A stretch of 64,000 bases of DNA from Candidatus Altimarinota bacterium (GTDB lineage: Bacteria; Patescibacteriota; Gracilibacteria; UBA1369; UM-FILTER-53-11): the NCBI GenBank assembly GCA_018061065.1, contig JAGOUV010000003.1, forward strand, positions 1 through 64,000, given 5' to 3'. This document shows, piece by piece, positions 44,033 to 51,915 of the stretch (position 1 is the first letter of the stretch; every line of letters begins with the position of its first letter). Under the pieces are notes generated by a model. That model searched no databases. It saw only the letters and a list, made by a program, of their open reading frames with translations, and was not told the origin of the DNA. Made by a program: the position numbers and the translations under genes.

Positions 44033-44057
44033 CTAAAGAGTTAAAATATTATATAAT
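44029..44057 (+). promoter_or_regulatory. Promoter of the interrupted lipoprotein gene
   Basis: TTGACT (44029-44034), 17-base spacer, perfect TATAAT (44052-44057), 6 bases to the ATG at 44064. A near-consensus leaderless promoter, evidence that the upstream ATG is the original start. Confidence 0.8.
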
Positions 44058-44063
44058 AAGTGG

Positions 44064-44204
44064 ATGGAAAATAACTATTCCTATCCAAAAGTCCCGAATC
44101 CTCAATCAAAATCTCCCCGCTTAGGCAGACTACCAACTATAGTTGCTGGATTGGCGTTAGCTACGAGTTCAGCATGCCAACGTATTGATCTTCACCAAGA
44201 TTAA
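44064..44204 (+). pseudogene. Lipoprotein signal fragment cut off by an in-frame TAA
   Basis: From the ATG at 44064 the frame codes 46 residues with a Sec lipoprotein signal (RLPTIVAGLALATSSAC, lipobox ending in Cys near residue 38) and then stops at TAA 44202-44204. The same frame continues without further stops through a Ser/Ala/Pro linker (VPASAAPSSTAS) into the large domain downstream. The TAA therefore appears to split one ancestral lipoprotein gene. The change could be a real mutation, a population variant or a sequencing error. Confidence 0.7.
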
Positions 44205-44252
44205 ACTGATGGAGCTGTTCCTGCGAGTGCGGCACCAAGCTCAACTGCCTCT

Positions 44253-45380
44253 ATGCCCAGTGTGGCCGAAACGAATGAGCACAAAGAAGTCGTCGTTCCT
44301 CCATCACACGATATTGCTCTCTTACTAAATGCAGAAAGACGAGCAGCAGGAAGAGACGATTTAAGAATTGATACAGAATTAAGCAAAAAATCTGGAGAAG
44401 AAGTTCTATCTGATCCTCAATTGAGCGACCATCTCTATACGGTAGATGGCGTTGATAGCATCGCAGTTACACGGGAACTCTTAAGAAATCCACGTACTCG
44501 TGAAGATATGTTAGATCCTTCGTCAGATCGCATCGGATTATGGATAATGAATGGCGAAAATAATACCTTAGTCCTCACTGTTGCTGTAGAAAAATCTCCA
44601 CCTAAAGAACCAACTGTAGCAGAGAAACCAAAGGCACCAGTAAAAGGAAGCTTTGCTTTAGATACAGAGGAAATGAATCGTTTAAGTCACTACAAGGCAT
44701 ATAGTATTTCCCGGCACACGGATAATCAAGTAGCGCGTACGTACGTGCATCGCCTGGATGATCACATCCATTTTATAGAAGATGTTATGAGGGGTGAAAG
44801 TGACGCTTTAAAGGCTTTGAATTCAGCAATTTTCGAAGGACGTCCTGATCCGGTATTTATAGATATTGGGCCAGGATTAGCAAATACAATTGCACCTGCG
44901 GTAACTTCTGCGGAAGTTGCTGAAGCTTTTCCTAACATGAAAGTCGTGGCATTTGATCTTCCAGAAGAATTAGGCGATTATCAAAAAAAAGTAAGTCCTA
45001 AATTAAAAGGACAACTCGAGGCACATGAAAATATTGTTATTGTGGGTGGAGATGGATTAAAACCTATGCCGGGTCAGCTTCCAAAAGATTTGGTAAGCGA
45101 TAAGACACCAATAATGATCCGATCCGCAAATGCAATTGATATTTATTGTGACTGGAAAGATGTGGAACCGGCACTATTAAAAGTAGCTGAAGATTATGCA
45201 CATCAGCCGGTCATTTATTTTTTCAACAAAGATATTATGTACAAGCCGGCAGGTAGCGGTGCTTGGGAAATTATTGGTCAACTTTCAGAGAGAGGCTTCC
45301 AGCATAACGCGACTAAGTATCCAGCAACTATTCCTCCTTATCAGTTAAAAAATAGCCGTCAGTTTGTGGCCAATAAGTAA
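44253..45380 (+). CDS. CAP-like plus methyltransferase-like protein (3' part of a split lipoprotein gene)
   Basis: The first start codon after the TAA at 44202 gives 375 residues. About residues 12-115 resemble a degenerate CAP/SCP domain (IALLLNAERRAAGRDDLRID, LRNPRTREDMLDPSSDRIGLWI). About 190-360 look like a Rossmann methyltransferase, with a motif-I-like FIDIGPG near 203-210 and VVAFDLPEEL near 231. In the intact gene both would sit outside the membrane as a lipoprotein, which is strange for a methyltransferase-like fold. Domain calls are inference. There is no promoter or ribosome-binding site before 44253. It overlaps murG by 22 bp. Confidence 0.65.
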   Translation: MPSVAETNEHKEVVVPPSHDIALLLNAERRAAGRDDLRIDTELSKKSGEEVLSDPQLSDHLYTVDGVDSIAVTRELLRNPRTREDMLDPSSDRIGLWIMNGENNTLVLTVAVEKSPPKEPTVAEKPKAPVKGSFALDTEEMNRLSHYKAYSISRHTDNQVARTYVHRLDDHIHFIEDVMRGESDALKALNSAIFEGRPDPVFIDIGPGLANTIAPAVTSAEVAEAFPNMKVVAFDLPEELGDYQKKVSPKLKGQLEAHENIVIVGGDGLKPMPGQLPKDLVSDKTPIMIRSANAIDIYCDWKDVEPALLKVAEDYAHQPVIYFFNKDIMYKPAGSGAWEIIGQLSERGFQHNATKYPATIPPYQLKNSRQFVANK

Positions 45381-46417
45381 GTCATATCCTTTGCAATACG
45401 CAGCGCGGCATCTAGATGTGGCTGTTTTTCGCTCGATTGTTTTGTCGTTCTGGCGGTACGAATTGCTGAGACAAAATCATGTGTGCTCAAATGATCTTGG
45501 TCGAGAACCGTTGCCCATCCATGTTTGGCACACGCCTCGGCATTTTCAATTTGGTCGCCACGGCTGGCGCTACGAGGAAGTGGAATAAGGATCAAAGGTT
45601 TATGAAGTGCAAGTGACTCAAAAATACTGCCGCTTCCTGCACGCGTAACGATAACATCACAAGCCGCATAGATATCGGCGAGCTGTTCATTCAGAAAAGG
45701 AAACGCACGATACGAATGGTGATACGGCGCTGTCGCAACTGGATCGTGATGAGGCCCCGTGAGGTGAACCACATTTGCGAACGTAGTGAGCTCTGCCAAC
45801 GAACGCACAACTATTTCATTGAGTGAACGTGCACCGGTTGAACCTCCCATGATCAACACAAGCGGTTTACGATGCGTGAACGCGGGAGCAATGAGTGACT
45901 CACCTTTTTTAGCATCCCCTTTTTGCATTTCTTTACGAATCGGATTGCCAACGACACGAACATCTTTGTGGCGAATGAGTTTCACTGTTTCATCAAAAGA
46001 CACATATACACGCTGAGCTACCTTGCTCGCGAGCTTAGTAGAAAGACCTGGCGAAAGGTCAGACTCGTGAATCCATACGGGAATTTTCAACAGACGTGAC
46101 GCATATACCACCGGGACACTGACATACCCGCCTTTTGCAAAAACGAGATCCGGCTTAATGTTGCGCAATGTGATAAAAGCTTTTCCCAAACCTCCGACTA
46201 CCTTAAACATATCAACAACATTTTGCAGTGAAAAATAACGCCGCATTTTTCCCGCAGGAATTGCATAAAAAGGAATGTGTGCAGCCTCAATTATTTTCTG
46301 CTCGACTGAGTGGGCACTTCCCATGTAGGAAACCTCAACGTTTTTGAGCTCATTAATAACCGCGATATTGGGGAAGATGTGTCCCCCGGTTCCGCCGCCG
46401 GTGAAGAGAATTCGCAT
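45359..46417 (-). CDS. murG: MurG, lipid II-forming GlcNAc transferase
   Basis: Adds GlcNAc to lipid I to make lipid II on the inner face of the membrane. The 352 residues start MRILFTGGGTGGHIFPNIAV and have FAKGGYVSVPVV, IHESDLSPGLSTKL, VVGNPIRKEM, LIMGGSTGARSLNEI and TRAGSGSIFESLALHKPLILIPLP. ATG 46417 is chosen by homology; the frame is open further upstream, but that part lies inside ftsW. Even from this start it overlaps ftsW by 65 bp. FtsW and MurG act in the same pathway. Confidence 0.93.
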   Translation of the reverse strand: MRILFTGGGTGGHIFPNIAVINELKNVEVSYMGSAHSVEQKIIEAAHIPFYAIPAGKMRRYFSLQNVVDMFKVVGGLGKAFITLRNIKPDLVFAKGGYVSVPVVYASRLLKIPVWIHESDLSPGLSTKLASKVAQRVYVSFDETVKLIRHKDVRVVGNPIRKEMQKGDAKKGESLIAPAFTHRKPLVLIMGGSTGARSLNEIVVRSLAELTTFANVVHLTGPHHDPVATAPYHHSYRAFPFLNEQLADIYAACDVIVTRAGSGSIFESLALHKPLILIPLPRSASRGDQIENAEACAKHGWATVLDQDHLSTHDFVSAIRTARTTKQSSEKQPHLDAALRIAKDMTYLLATN

Positions 46418-47591
46418 AAGGTGCTGTGCCACGTGATATCTGCAACAGTATACCGACTGCAATGAGAGTCGCCACCATTGAAGTTCCCCCGTAACTGATA
46501 AAAGGAAGTGTAATACCGGTCACCGGCAATAATCCCACATTTACGCCAATATTAATAAATGCCTGGAATACAAGCCATGCAGTAAGTCCCACGGCAGTTA
46601 ATTTTGAAAAGGTATCATCTGCATTTTGAGCGATAAGAATCCCGCGATACGCAATAACTAAATAGGCCAAAATCAAAAGGGTGATTCGCGCGAATCCAAG
46701 CTCTTCTGCCGTCGCGGCAAAAATGAAGTCATCAGTTGCCTGAGGAAGCCAATATGATTTTTGAATTCCCTGTGTAAGACCCTTACCAAAAAACTTACCG
46801 CTGCCCACCGCAATCTGCGCCTGCTGCGTCTGCCAACAATAATTACGCGTCTGCTCCTGATCCCCCACGGCCGGCTGACAATTTTCCACGGTAGGGTTAA
46901 CAAATGCAGTAAAGCGATGTTTGAGATAGCCTACATTGGGAACCACAAGTGTTAAAAAAAGCGTCACTGCTAAAAGTCCCAACCCAATGTGACGTAATCG
47001 CGCACCAGCGGCAAAATAAATAACCGTGGCAATTGAGGCATATACTAATGTAGAGCCAAAATCGGGCTGCAATAAAACCGGCAAAACGATAATAGAAACC
47101 ACCGCACAAAACGACAAAAATCCATTTTTAAAATCTTGAATATCCTTGCCTTTGCGCTCCATCCACGCCGCCAGATAAAACACGAGCGCTATTTTTGCAA
47201 ATTCAGCGGGCTGAATAGAGGTATTTGCTAATCTCAACCATGCACGAGCCGTCGTATTAAATGTCTGACCAATAACCAACACACCAAAAAGCACAATCAC
47301 CATAAGCAGAAACATAGGAATCGCAACTCTACGCCAGAAGCGCAACGGAATACGATACGCTACATAGAGCGCCACGAGTCCGGCCAAAATACGCATTGCA
47401 TGACGTCGGAGTAAAAAATAACAATCGACACCATCTTCACCACAACTGGGAAAAAGACTTCCCGCAGGTTTAGTGAGAGAAATGCTTTTTGGAACGCCAA
47501 TGCTGGTAATCATCACAATACTAAAAACCAACAGAATAGCGACTGTTAAAAGCAGGACCATATCGACACGACTTGTCCTTGGTGACATCAT
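46353..47591 (-). CDS. ftsW: FtsW/RodA-type peptidoglycan glycosyltransferase
   Basis: SEDS-family membrane protein polymerising lipid II at the septum or along the side wall. It has 412 residues and about ten membrane segments. TARAWLRLANTSIQPAEFAKIALV, LLQPDFGSTLV, PQATDDFIFAATAEELG and GLLPVTGITLPFISYGGTSM are SEDS hallmarks. ATG 47591 is supported by a TTGAGG-17-TATTAT promoter ending 9 bases upstream; a GTG at 47600 is also in frame. The last 21 codons overlap the beginning of murG. FtsW is preferred over RodA because murG follows directly. Confidence 0.88.
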   Translation of the reverse strand: MMSPRTSRVDMVLLLTVAILLVFSIVMITSIGVPKSISLTKPAGSLFPSCGEDGVDCYFLLRRHAMRILAGLVALYVAYRIPLRFWRRVAIPMFLLMVIVLFGVLVIGQTFNTTARAWLRLANTSIQPAEFAKIALVFYLAAWMERKGKDIQDFKNGFLSFCAVVSIIVLPVLLQPDFGSTLVYASIATVIYFAAGARLRHIGLGLLAVTLFLTLVVPNVGYLKHRFTAFVNPTVENCQPAVGDQEQTRNYCWQTQQAQIAVGSGKFFGKGLTQGIQKSYWLPQATDDFIFAATAEELGFARITLLILAYLVIAYRGILIAQNADDTFSKLTAVGLTAWLVFQAFINIGVNVGLLPVTGITLPFISYGGTSMVATLIAVGILLQISRGTAPYANSLHRRRNRGTHLPQYRGY

Positions 47592-47600
47592 TGCCGACAC

Positions 47601-47629
47601 ATAATAGCATTATGCTGCATGTTCCTCAA
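47601..47629 (-). promoter_or_regulatory. Promoter of ftsW-murG
   Basis: Minus strand TTGAGG (47624-47629), 17-base spacer, TATTAT (47601-47606) preceded by TGC, 9 bases to the ATG. It overlaps the end of the upstream gene. Confidence 0.6.
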
Positions 47630-48257
47630 AAGCAGGAATATCCAAGGCAGGTTGAGCAAAATGTGTCTCAGCAAAAGAAGTATCCAGTGAATTATCCTGG
47701 ATGGTTTCGGCAGCTTCTTCAGAATAACCGTCATCATAGAACTCCACCGGAGCAACGGCCATAGGAAGATCGCTCGTAATATCGTGATGATCTGAAAAAT
47801 CTTGGATAGTAGGCTCCAATAGCATAACGCGCGCCATAAATCGCGCATGCATTCTATTCATCAATGTAATAACTTCAGGTGTGCCAATAGTCCACTCAAC
47901 CGCCGCTCGACCAATTTTTGAGACTTTTTCCACTACCATTTGTTGCTGTTCGGGCTCAACAATTGAAGCAATTTTTGCCCCGACATCATCTGACACAGAG
48001 CGACCTAAAGTAATGATATCTTTTTCCGCATCGTCTTCATGGATTGCAGCAGTTGTGGCCATGGCACGTATCATTTTCAATAATTTGAACTGAACTTCAC
48101 CCGCAATTGCCTTAACCAAATGTTCCGAACCACGCTGGTCACGGTTTAGAATAGCGCTAATTCTTGTTTCATTGAGGCCCGTGAGCGAGACCTGCAACTG
48201 TGGCCCTGAGATAGTGGCAGACTGTCGTACCGACGGAGAGGATGGTAAAGTATTCAT
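47610..48257 (-). CDS. Unknown helical protein, 215 residues
   Basis: A soluble protein with a long helical middle (LVKAIAGEVQFKLLKMIRAMATTAAIHEDD and beyond) and an acidic, probably disordered C-terminus (about 165-215, Asp/Glu/Ala-rich). It has no signal peptide. Its start codon at 48257 directly abuts the divergent lspA ATG at 48258, so no base separates the two genes. It precedes ftsW on the same strand. No family recognised. Confidence 0.6.
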   Translation of the reverse strand: MNTLPSSPSVRQSATISGPQLQVSLTGLNETRISAILNRDQRGSEHLVKAIAGEVQFKLLKMIRAMATTAAIHEDDAEKDIITLGRSVSDDVGAKIASIVEPEQQQMVVEKVSKIGRAAVEWTIGTPEVITLMNRMHARFMARVMLLEPTIQDFSDHHDITSDLPMAVAPVEFYDDGYSEEAAETIQDNSLDTSFAETHFAQPALDIPAFEEHAA

Positions 48258-48728
48258 ATGTTTAAAGATGTGCTCCGTACTAGAGCGGTTATTAAGGGAA
48301 TCTTATCGGGAGTTGTTTTACTTTTCCTGGATCTCTTTACAAAGTGGTTAGCGGTAAAATATTTCGTAGGTTCATACACCTTGATTGAAAATGTGTTACA
48401 GCTAAAATTGAGCTATAACCCGAATATTGCATTCAGTTTGCCAGTTCCCGGGTGGATTGTATTAGCTTTGTTACCGGTGATTTTATATGTGATTACGCGT
48501 TTTTTCATGGAAACGTTTTCTTTTTCACATCCGGCAACGCGCTGGTCGCTCATTTTGATATTTGCAGGAGCGCTGGGAAATGGGATAAATCGGGTTTGGC
48601 CCGGAAGTGTGATCGACTTTATCAGCTTTTCCTTTTTCCCCAGCTTTAACCTGGCAGACGCCTATATCACCGTTGGGGCGTTCCTTTTAGTAGTGTTTTA
48701 TGGTAAAATAGTATTGCATGGGAAATGA
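48258..48728 (+). CDS. lspA: Signal peptidase II (LspA)
   Basis: Aspartic protease that cleaves signal peptides of lipoproteins. At 156 residues it has four membrane segments; LDLFTKWLAVKYF is the N-terminal element and GALGNGINRVWPGSVIDFI holds the first catalytic Asp. FNLADAYITVG holds the second, the common family pattern FNxAD. The usual GNxIDR reads GNGINR. Substrates in this window include the lipoprotein at 37008. It overlaps the next gene by 11 bp. Confidence 0.92.
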   Translation: MFKDVLRTRAVIKGILSGVVLLFLDLFTKWLAVKYFVGSYTLIENVLQLKLSYNPNIAFSLPVPGWIVLALLPVILYVITRFFMETFSFSHPATRWSLILIFAGALGNGINRVWPGSVIDFISFSFFPSFNLADAYITVGAFLLVVFYGKIVLHGK

Positions 48729-49515
48729 AATACAAACAGAAAACCTAGTTCCACGATCACCTAGTTTTTTAACTTTGGTGACGAAAACGTTCGCCGGTTT
48801 GGGAGGTGGCATTATTGGCGTCGTTATTTTATTGGCAATTTTCTTGGGAGCGTCGACTATTTTGCAACCTGCTTTTAATCCTCAAGAGTTGGGAGAAGAA
48901 GTGGCGAGTAAAAATCCGCTTTTTATTTTCGTCTTTATGGCGATGATTTTTTTAACCTCACTGGCAGCGAACATGATTGGTTCTCTATTTTTCACCTATG
49001 CCGATCATGAGAAATACTCACGCCGCTCAACTGCGATCTATCAAATTTTCTTTATTAATCTTGTTACGTTTTTCATTTTGGCGCCCATCTATATTTTATT
49101 GGATGCGCGCGGCATGATGAATGTTGTTGGTTTTTTGGCAGGCTTTCATGTATTGATTACCGCAACCGCAAGCGCCATGGTACTAGAAGTGATTGGCAAT
49201 TTGCGTTACGCACTTGTGGGCATTTATGGAGTCATTCTCTCGGTTGTTAGCTCAACTGCGGTGATTATGGGCATGTATGAACTCAGCGGACACAATGTGA
49301 CGATCGTCTTGTTTTCAACTCTTCCGGTTGTCTGGATGGCACTGGGATTTGTCTCAGTAATTTCCGAAATGTTTTACCACTGGATTTGGACAATTTACGG
49401 AACGGATTTCCTCCGCAGCACCATGGACTATGGCCGCGATTATGGTGAACCAGAAGTAGAAGACACTCCTCCTCCACCAGATGTAAGCGGAGCTGAATTT
49501 CTGGAGAAAAAATAA
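48718..49515 (+). CDS. Membrane protein, about six TM segments
   Basis: A 265-residue integral membrane protein of unknown function with about six hydrophobic segments (first at about 22-45, last at about 200-225). It ends in a soluble acidic, Pro-rich tail (PEVEDTPPPPDVSG). It overlaps lspA by 11 bp, so it is translationally coupled to it. A conserved-looking FTYADHEKYSRRSTAIY loop sits between segments 2 and 3. No family recognised. Confidence 0.7.
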   Translation: MGNEIQTENLVPRSPSFLTLVTKTFAGLGGGIIGVVILLAIFLGASTILQPAFNPQELGEEVASKNPLFIFVFMAMIFLTSLAANMIGSLFFTYADHEKYSRRSTAIYQIFFINLVTFFILAPIYILLDARGMMNVVGFLAGFHVLITATASAMVLEVIGNLRYALVGIYGVILSVVSSTAVIMGMYELSGHNVTIVLFSTLPVVWMALGFVSVISEMFYHWIWTIYGTDFLRSTMDYGRDYGEPEVEDTPPPPDVSGAEFLEKK

Positions 49516-49516
49516 A

Positions 49517-50302
49517 TTATATTTTCTTGCCGGTCCAAAGCTCAAAGGCTTTTTTTGCTTGTCCGATGAACATGTGATCACCCGTAATAATTGCGCAGCC
49601 AGCTGAGCGAGCATCTTTTAGAAGCTTAGTCATCTTTGGATTGTAGACGATATCCATGACAATCGGCTTTTTCTGAGTATTCTTTAAAACTGATTTTAAA
49701 TTGGACAGCGGCGTCGTATTTTTATCCTTTAAACCGACACTTGTCGCATTGATAATTATGTCTACTTTTTCATACTGCCACTCGGCAAGATTAATCGCCT
49801 GTACATCAAACTCACGCGCGAGTTTTTTGGCTTTAGAAAGGGTTCTATTCGCGATGACGACATGCGCCTGCGCAGTGGACAACCCATAGACAATGGCTCG
49901 AGCCGCACCACCGGCACCTACGACTAACACGCGCTTATTTTTGAGTGACCTCACTCCCCCATTTTTCAATGACGAGAGGGCGCCATACATATCCGTATTA
50001 TGGCCAAAAAGTTTCCCCTTTTTATTTACGATCGTATTTACCGCGCCGATTTTTTTCGCCTCATCACTAATTACATCCAAATACTTCATCACTTTTTCTT
50101 TGTGAGGAATGGTCACATTCCCACCCGCATATTTCTCACGAAACGTTTTCATAAAAACGCGTAAATCCTCCGGTGCCACCTCAACCGCCTCATACCTCGC
50201 TTTTATGGCTAATTTACGAAACCAGCCGTTGTGCAACCGCGGTGAGGCGGAGTGCGCAATCGGCTGGCCAATAACACAATAAAGTTTTTTTTCGACGCTC
50301 AT
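49517..50302 (-). CDS. aroE: Shikimate 5-dehydrogenase
   Basis: NADPH-dependent reduction of dehydroshikimate in the aromatic amino acid/chorismate pathway. The 261-residue protein has CVIGQPIAHSASPRLHN, NVTIPHKEKVM with the catalytic Lys, GAVNTIV, GHNTDMYGA with the catalytic Asp, and a Rossmann site VLVVGAGGAARAIVYGL with the NRT NADPH motif. No other shikimate gene is in the window. It shares a TAATG stop/start overlap with the SPFH gene, so the two are coupled. Confidence 0.93.
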   Translation of the reverse strand: MSVEKKLYCVIGQPIAHSASPRLHNGWFRKLAIKARYEAVEVAPEDLRVFMKTFREKYAGGNVTIPHKEKVMKYLDVISDEAKKIGAVNTIVNKKGKLFGHNTDMYGALSSLKNGGVRSLKNKRVLVVGAGGAARAIVYGLSTAQAHVVIANRTLSKAKKLAREFDVQAINLAEWQYEKVDIIINATSVGLKDKNTTPLSNLKSVLKNTQKKPIVMDIVYNPKMTKLLKDARSAGCAIITGDHMFIGQAKKAFELWTGKKI

Positions 50303-51066
50303 TATTTCTTGCTAAGGGCCTCTTTAATCCCCTGAACTGCCTGGAGAACTTCGATAGGCATCATCCAGATGGTCGTGTTGTTTGGGCTTTCAGAAACATC
50401 ATTAACGGTCGCCAATGTACGCAAGTGAAGCGCTCCTGGAGCTTGTGACAGAATGCTTGCTGCCTTTGCCATATTTTCTGCAGAAGCTACCTCACCTTCA
50501 GAAGCAATAATAACTGCACGTTTCTCACGTTCTGCCTCAGCAGCACGAGCAATCACGCGCTTGAGTGACTCAGGCAAAATAATATCTTTTAACTCAACAT
50601 TTTGAACATCGATTCCCCACTCGTCAGTTACTTTATCCACATTTGCTTGGATGCGTCCTGAAACCTCTTCCTTGTTCTGCAAGAGATGATCCAACGTCAC
50701 CTCACCCACCATATTACGCATCGTCGTCTGGGCTAACTGACTTGTCGCATAGAGGAAATTCTCAACTGCAAGAACTGCACGTGAGGCATCAGCAACTTTG
50801 AAATAAATAACTGCATTGATACGAATCGGAATATTATCTTTTGTAAGAGATTCTTGATCGGGAACATCCATAGCACGCACACGAATATCCACCTTTCTCA
50901 TCGACTGAAAAACGGGGATCACAATACGCCATCCAGGCTGTGCAATCTTAGTAAAACGACCGAGCATAAACTTAATACCGCGCTCATATTCGTTGACCTG
51001 TCGGATACTTGCCAACAAGACGATTATGATAAAAAACACCAGTGGTGATACGAAAAATAGTTCCAT
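50302..51066 (-). CDS. SPFH/stomatin-like membrane protein
   Basis: A 254-residue protein with an N-terminal membrane hairpin (about residues 3-22) and an SPFH (Band 7) domain. VNEYERGIKFMLGRFTKIAQPGW starts the domain; RVRAMDVPDQESLTKDNIPI and GEVTLDHLLQNKEEV follow, then a helical oligomerisation part with RAAEAEREKRAVIIASEGE. The closing segment is Ala-rich. Stomatin-like proteins form membrane scaffolds. ATG 51066 is supported by an extended -10 (TGC-TATAGT) 6 bases upstream; the frame is open to 51135. It is coupled to aroE. Confidence 0.92.
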   Translation of the reverse strand: MELFFVSPLVFFIIIVLLASIRQVNEYERGIKFMLGRFTKIAQPGWRIVIPVFQSMRKVDIRVRAMDVPDQESLTKDNIPIRINAVIYFKVADASRAVLAVENFLYATSQLAQTTMRNMVGEVTLDHLLQNKEEVSGRIQANVDKVTDEWGIDVQNVELKDIILPESLKRVIARAAEAEREKRAVIIASEGEVASAENMAKAASILSQAPGALHLRTLATVNDVSESPNNTTIWMMPIEVLQAVQGIKEALSKK

Positions 51067-51072
51067 GTACGT

Positions 51073-51081
51073 ACTATAGCA
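51073..51081 (-). promoter_or_regulatory. Extended -10 promoter of the SPFH gene
   Basis: Minus strand TGC-TATAGT, 6 bases before the ATG at 51066; leaderless layout. Confidence 0.55.
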
Positions 51082-51091
51082 AAAAGCTGAT

Positions 51092-51820
51092 TTAATGAAA
51101 GACCAGCGCATGGATAGTCCGCAGCGTCTGGGCAACTTCGGTGTTTTCTATAAGTATTGCAAAAGCATCCTGATAGAGATTTAAGAGCAGCACTTTATCG
51201 TCAAAAATGGCGATGGAAGAGTAGAGGCGACCGGCCTTTTCTGGATAGAGAAAAATTTTGCGGCGCTCTTTTATATTATGTTTTATAAGCTGTTGATGAA
51301 TTTTTGTACGTGGAGCAACTGCTTTAATAAATATTTTCCGCTTGGAGCGCTCTTTTATAAAATTTTTCATATAGGCGCTGCCGAGCTTGAGTAAATCATC
51401 ATGGACACCGAACTCCAGGATTTCCGTCTTACTCTCCAGGAGAAGATTATAGGCTTTTCGACAGCCATTAATTCCCTCAAAAAATGTAACTTTTGGCTGT
51501 GAAGTCAGCGGATGTTTAAGCTCTTTTAAAAGGGGCATGACCGTATCCAGGGCATCTTGATGAGTTTTCAATGTCTGTTTTTGTGCGGTTTCTAAATCTT
51601 CTGGAACGGCAAAAAAATATTGAACTCTTCCGCGCTGAGATTTGCGAACATAACCGCGCTTCACAAGCCGATCAAAGAGAAAAAGCACGGTAGCCTTGGG
51701 GTAGCTCACTTTTTTTGCGATCACCGATGCAGGCTGCGTACCGAATTCAAGCAGCGCAGCATAGACATGTGCCTCTTTTTCATTGAATCCGATAGTAAGC
51801 AGTTTTTTATGCAGCAGCAT
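51092..51820 (-). CDS. TrmB-family transcriptional regulator
   Basis: A 242-residue regulator of the TrmB type, mostly known from archaea as sugar-responsive repressors/activators. The N-terminal winged helix (about 1-75) has LLTIGFNEKEAHVYAALLEFG, SYPKATVLFLFDRLVKRGYV; the rest (about 95-242) is the effector-binding-like part with GINGCRKAYNLLLESKTEIL. It is divergent from the giant surface-protein gene, with only 95 bases between the two starts. It is therefore a good candidate regulator of that gene and of itself. Confidence 0.85.
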   Translation of the reverse strand: MLLHKKLLTIGFNEKEAHVYAALLEFGTQPASVIAKKVSYPKATVLFLFDRLVKRGYVRKSQRGRVQYFFAVPEDLETAQKQTLKTHQDALDTVMPLLKELKHPLTSQPKVTFFEGINGCRKAYNLLLESKTEILEFGVHDDLLKLGSAYMKNFIKERSKRKIFIKAVAPRTKIHQQLIKHNIKERRKIFLYPEKAGRLYSSIAIFDDKVLLLNLYQDAFAILIENTEVAQTLRTIHALVFH

Positions 51821-51846
51821 CCGCAGTGATTATTACCACATAACAC

Positions 51847-51875
51847 TTGAGTAAAGAACCGAATTGTGATATGAT
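51847..51875 (+). promoter_or_regulatory. Promoter of the giant surface-protein gene
   Basis: TTGAGT (51847-51852), 17-base spacer, TATGAT (51870-51875). Transcription should begin near 51882. This shows that the open frame from TTG 51847 is not translated from that codon. Confidence 0.75.
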
Positions 51876-51883
51876 GACACAAT
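51863..51883. promoter_or_regulatory. Inverted repeat over the -10 box, candidate TrmB operator
   Basis: ATTGTG-N9-CACAAT, perfect 6-bp arms, covering the -10 element and start site of the giant gene and lying between it and the TrmB gene. Binding there would block transcription. TrmB as the ligand is inference from position. Confidence 0.5.
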
Positions 51884-51902
51884 GCATTTTTTCGTCAATT
51901 AA
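51882..51902 (+). other. Possible six-codon leaderless upstream ORF
   Basis: ATG at 51882, exactly where the promoter predicts the 5' end, reads MHFFVN then TAA (51900-51902), 13 bases before the main ATG. It is out of frame with the main gene. It could couple or tune translation; it may also be chance. Confidence 0.3.
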
Positions 51903-51915
51903 GCGTGGGGTTCTT

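Noticed and set aside
51847-51915. Longer N-terminus for the giant protein from TTG 51847
   Set aside because: The TTG is the first half of the -35 box, and the predicted transcript begins near 51882; the ATG at 51916 gives a normal signal peptide.
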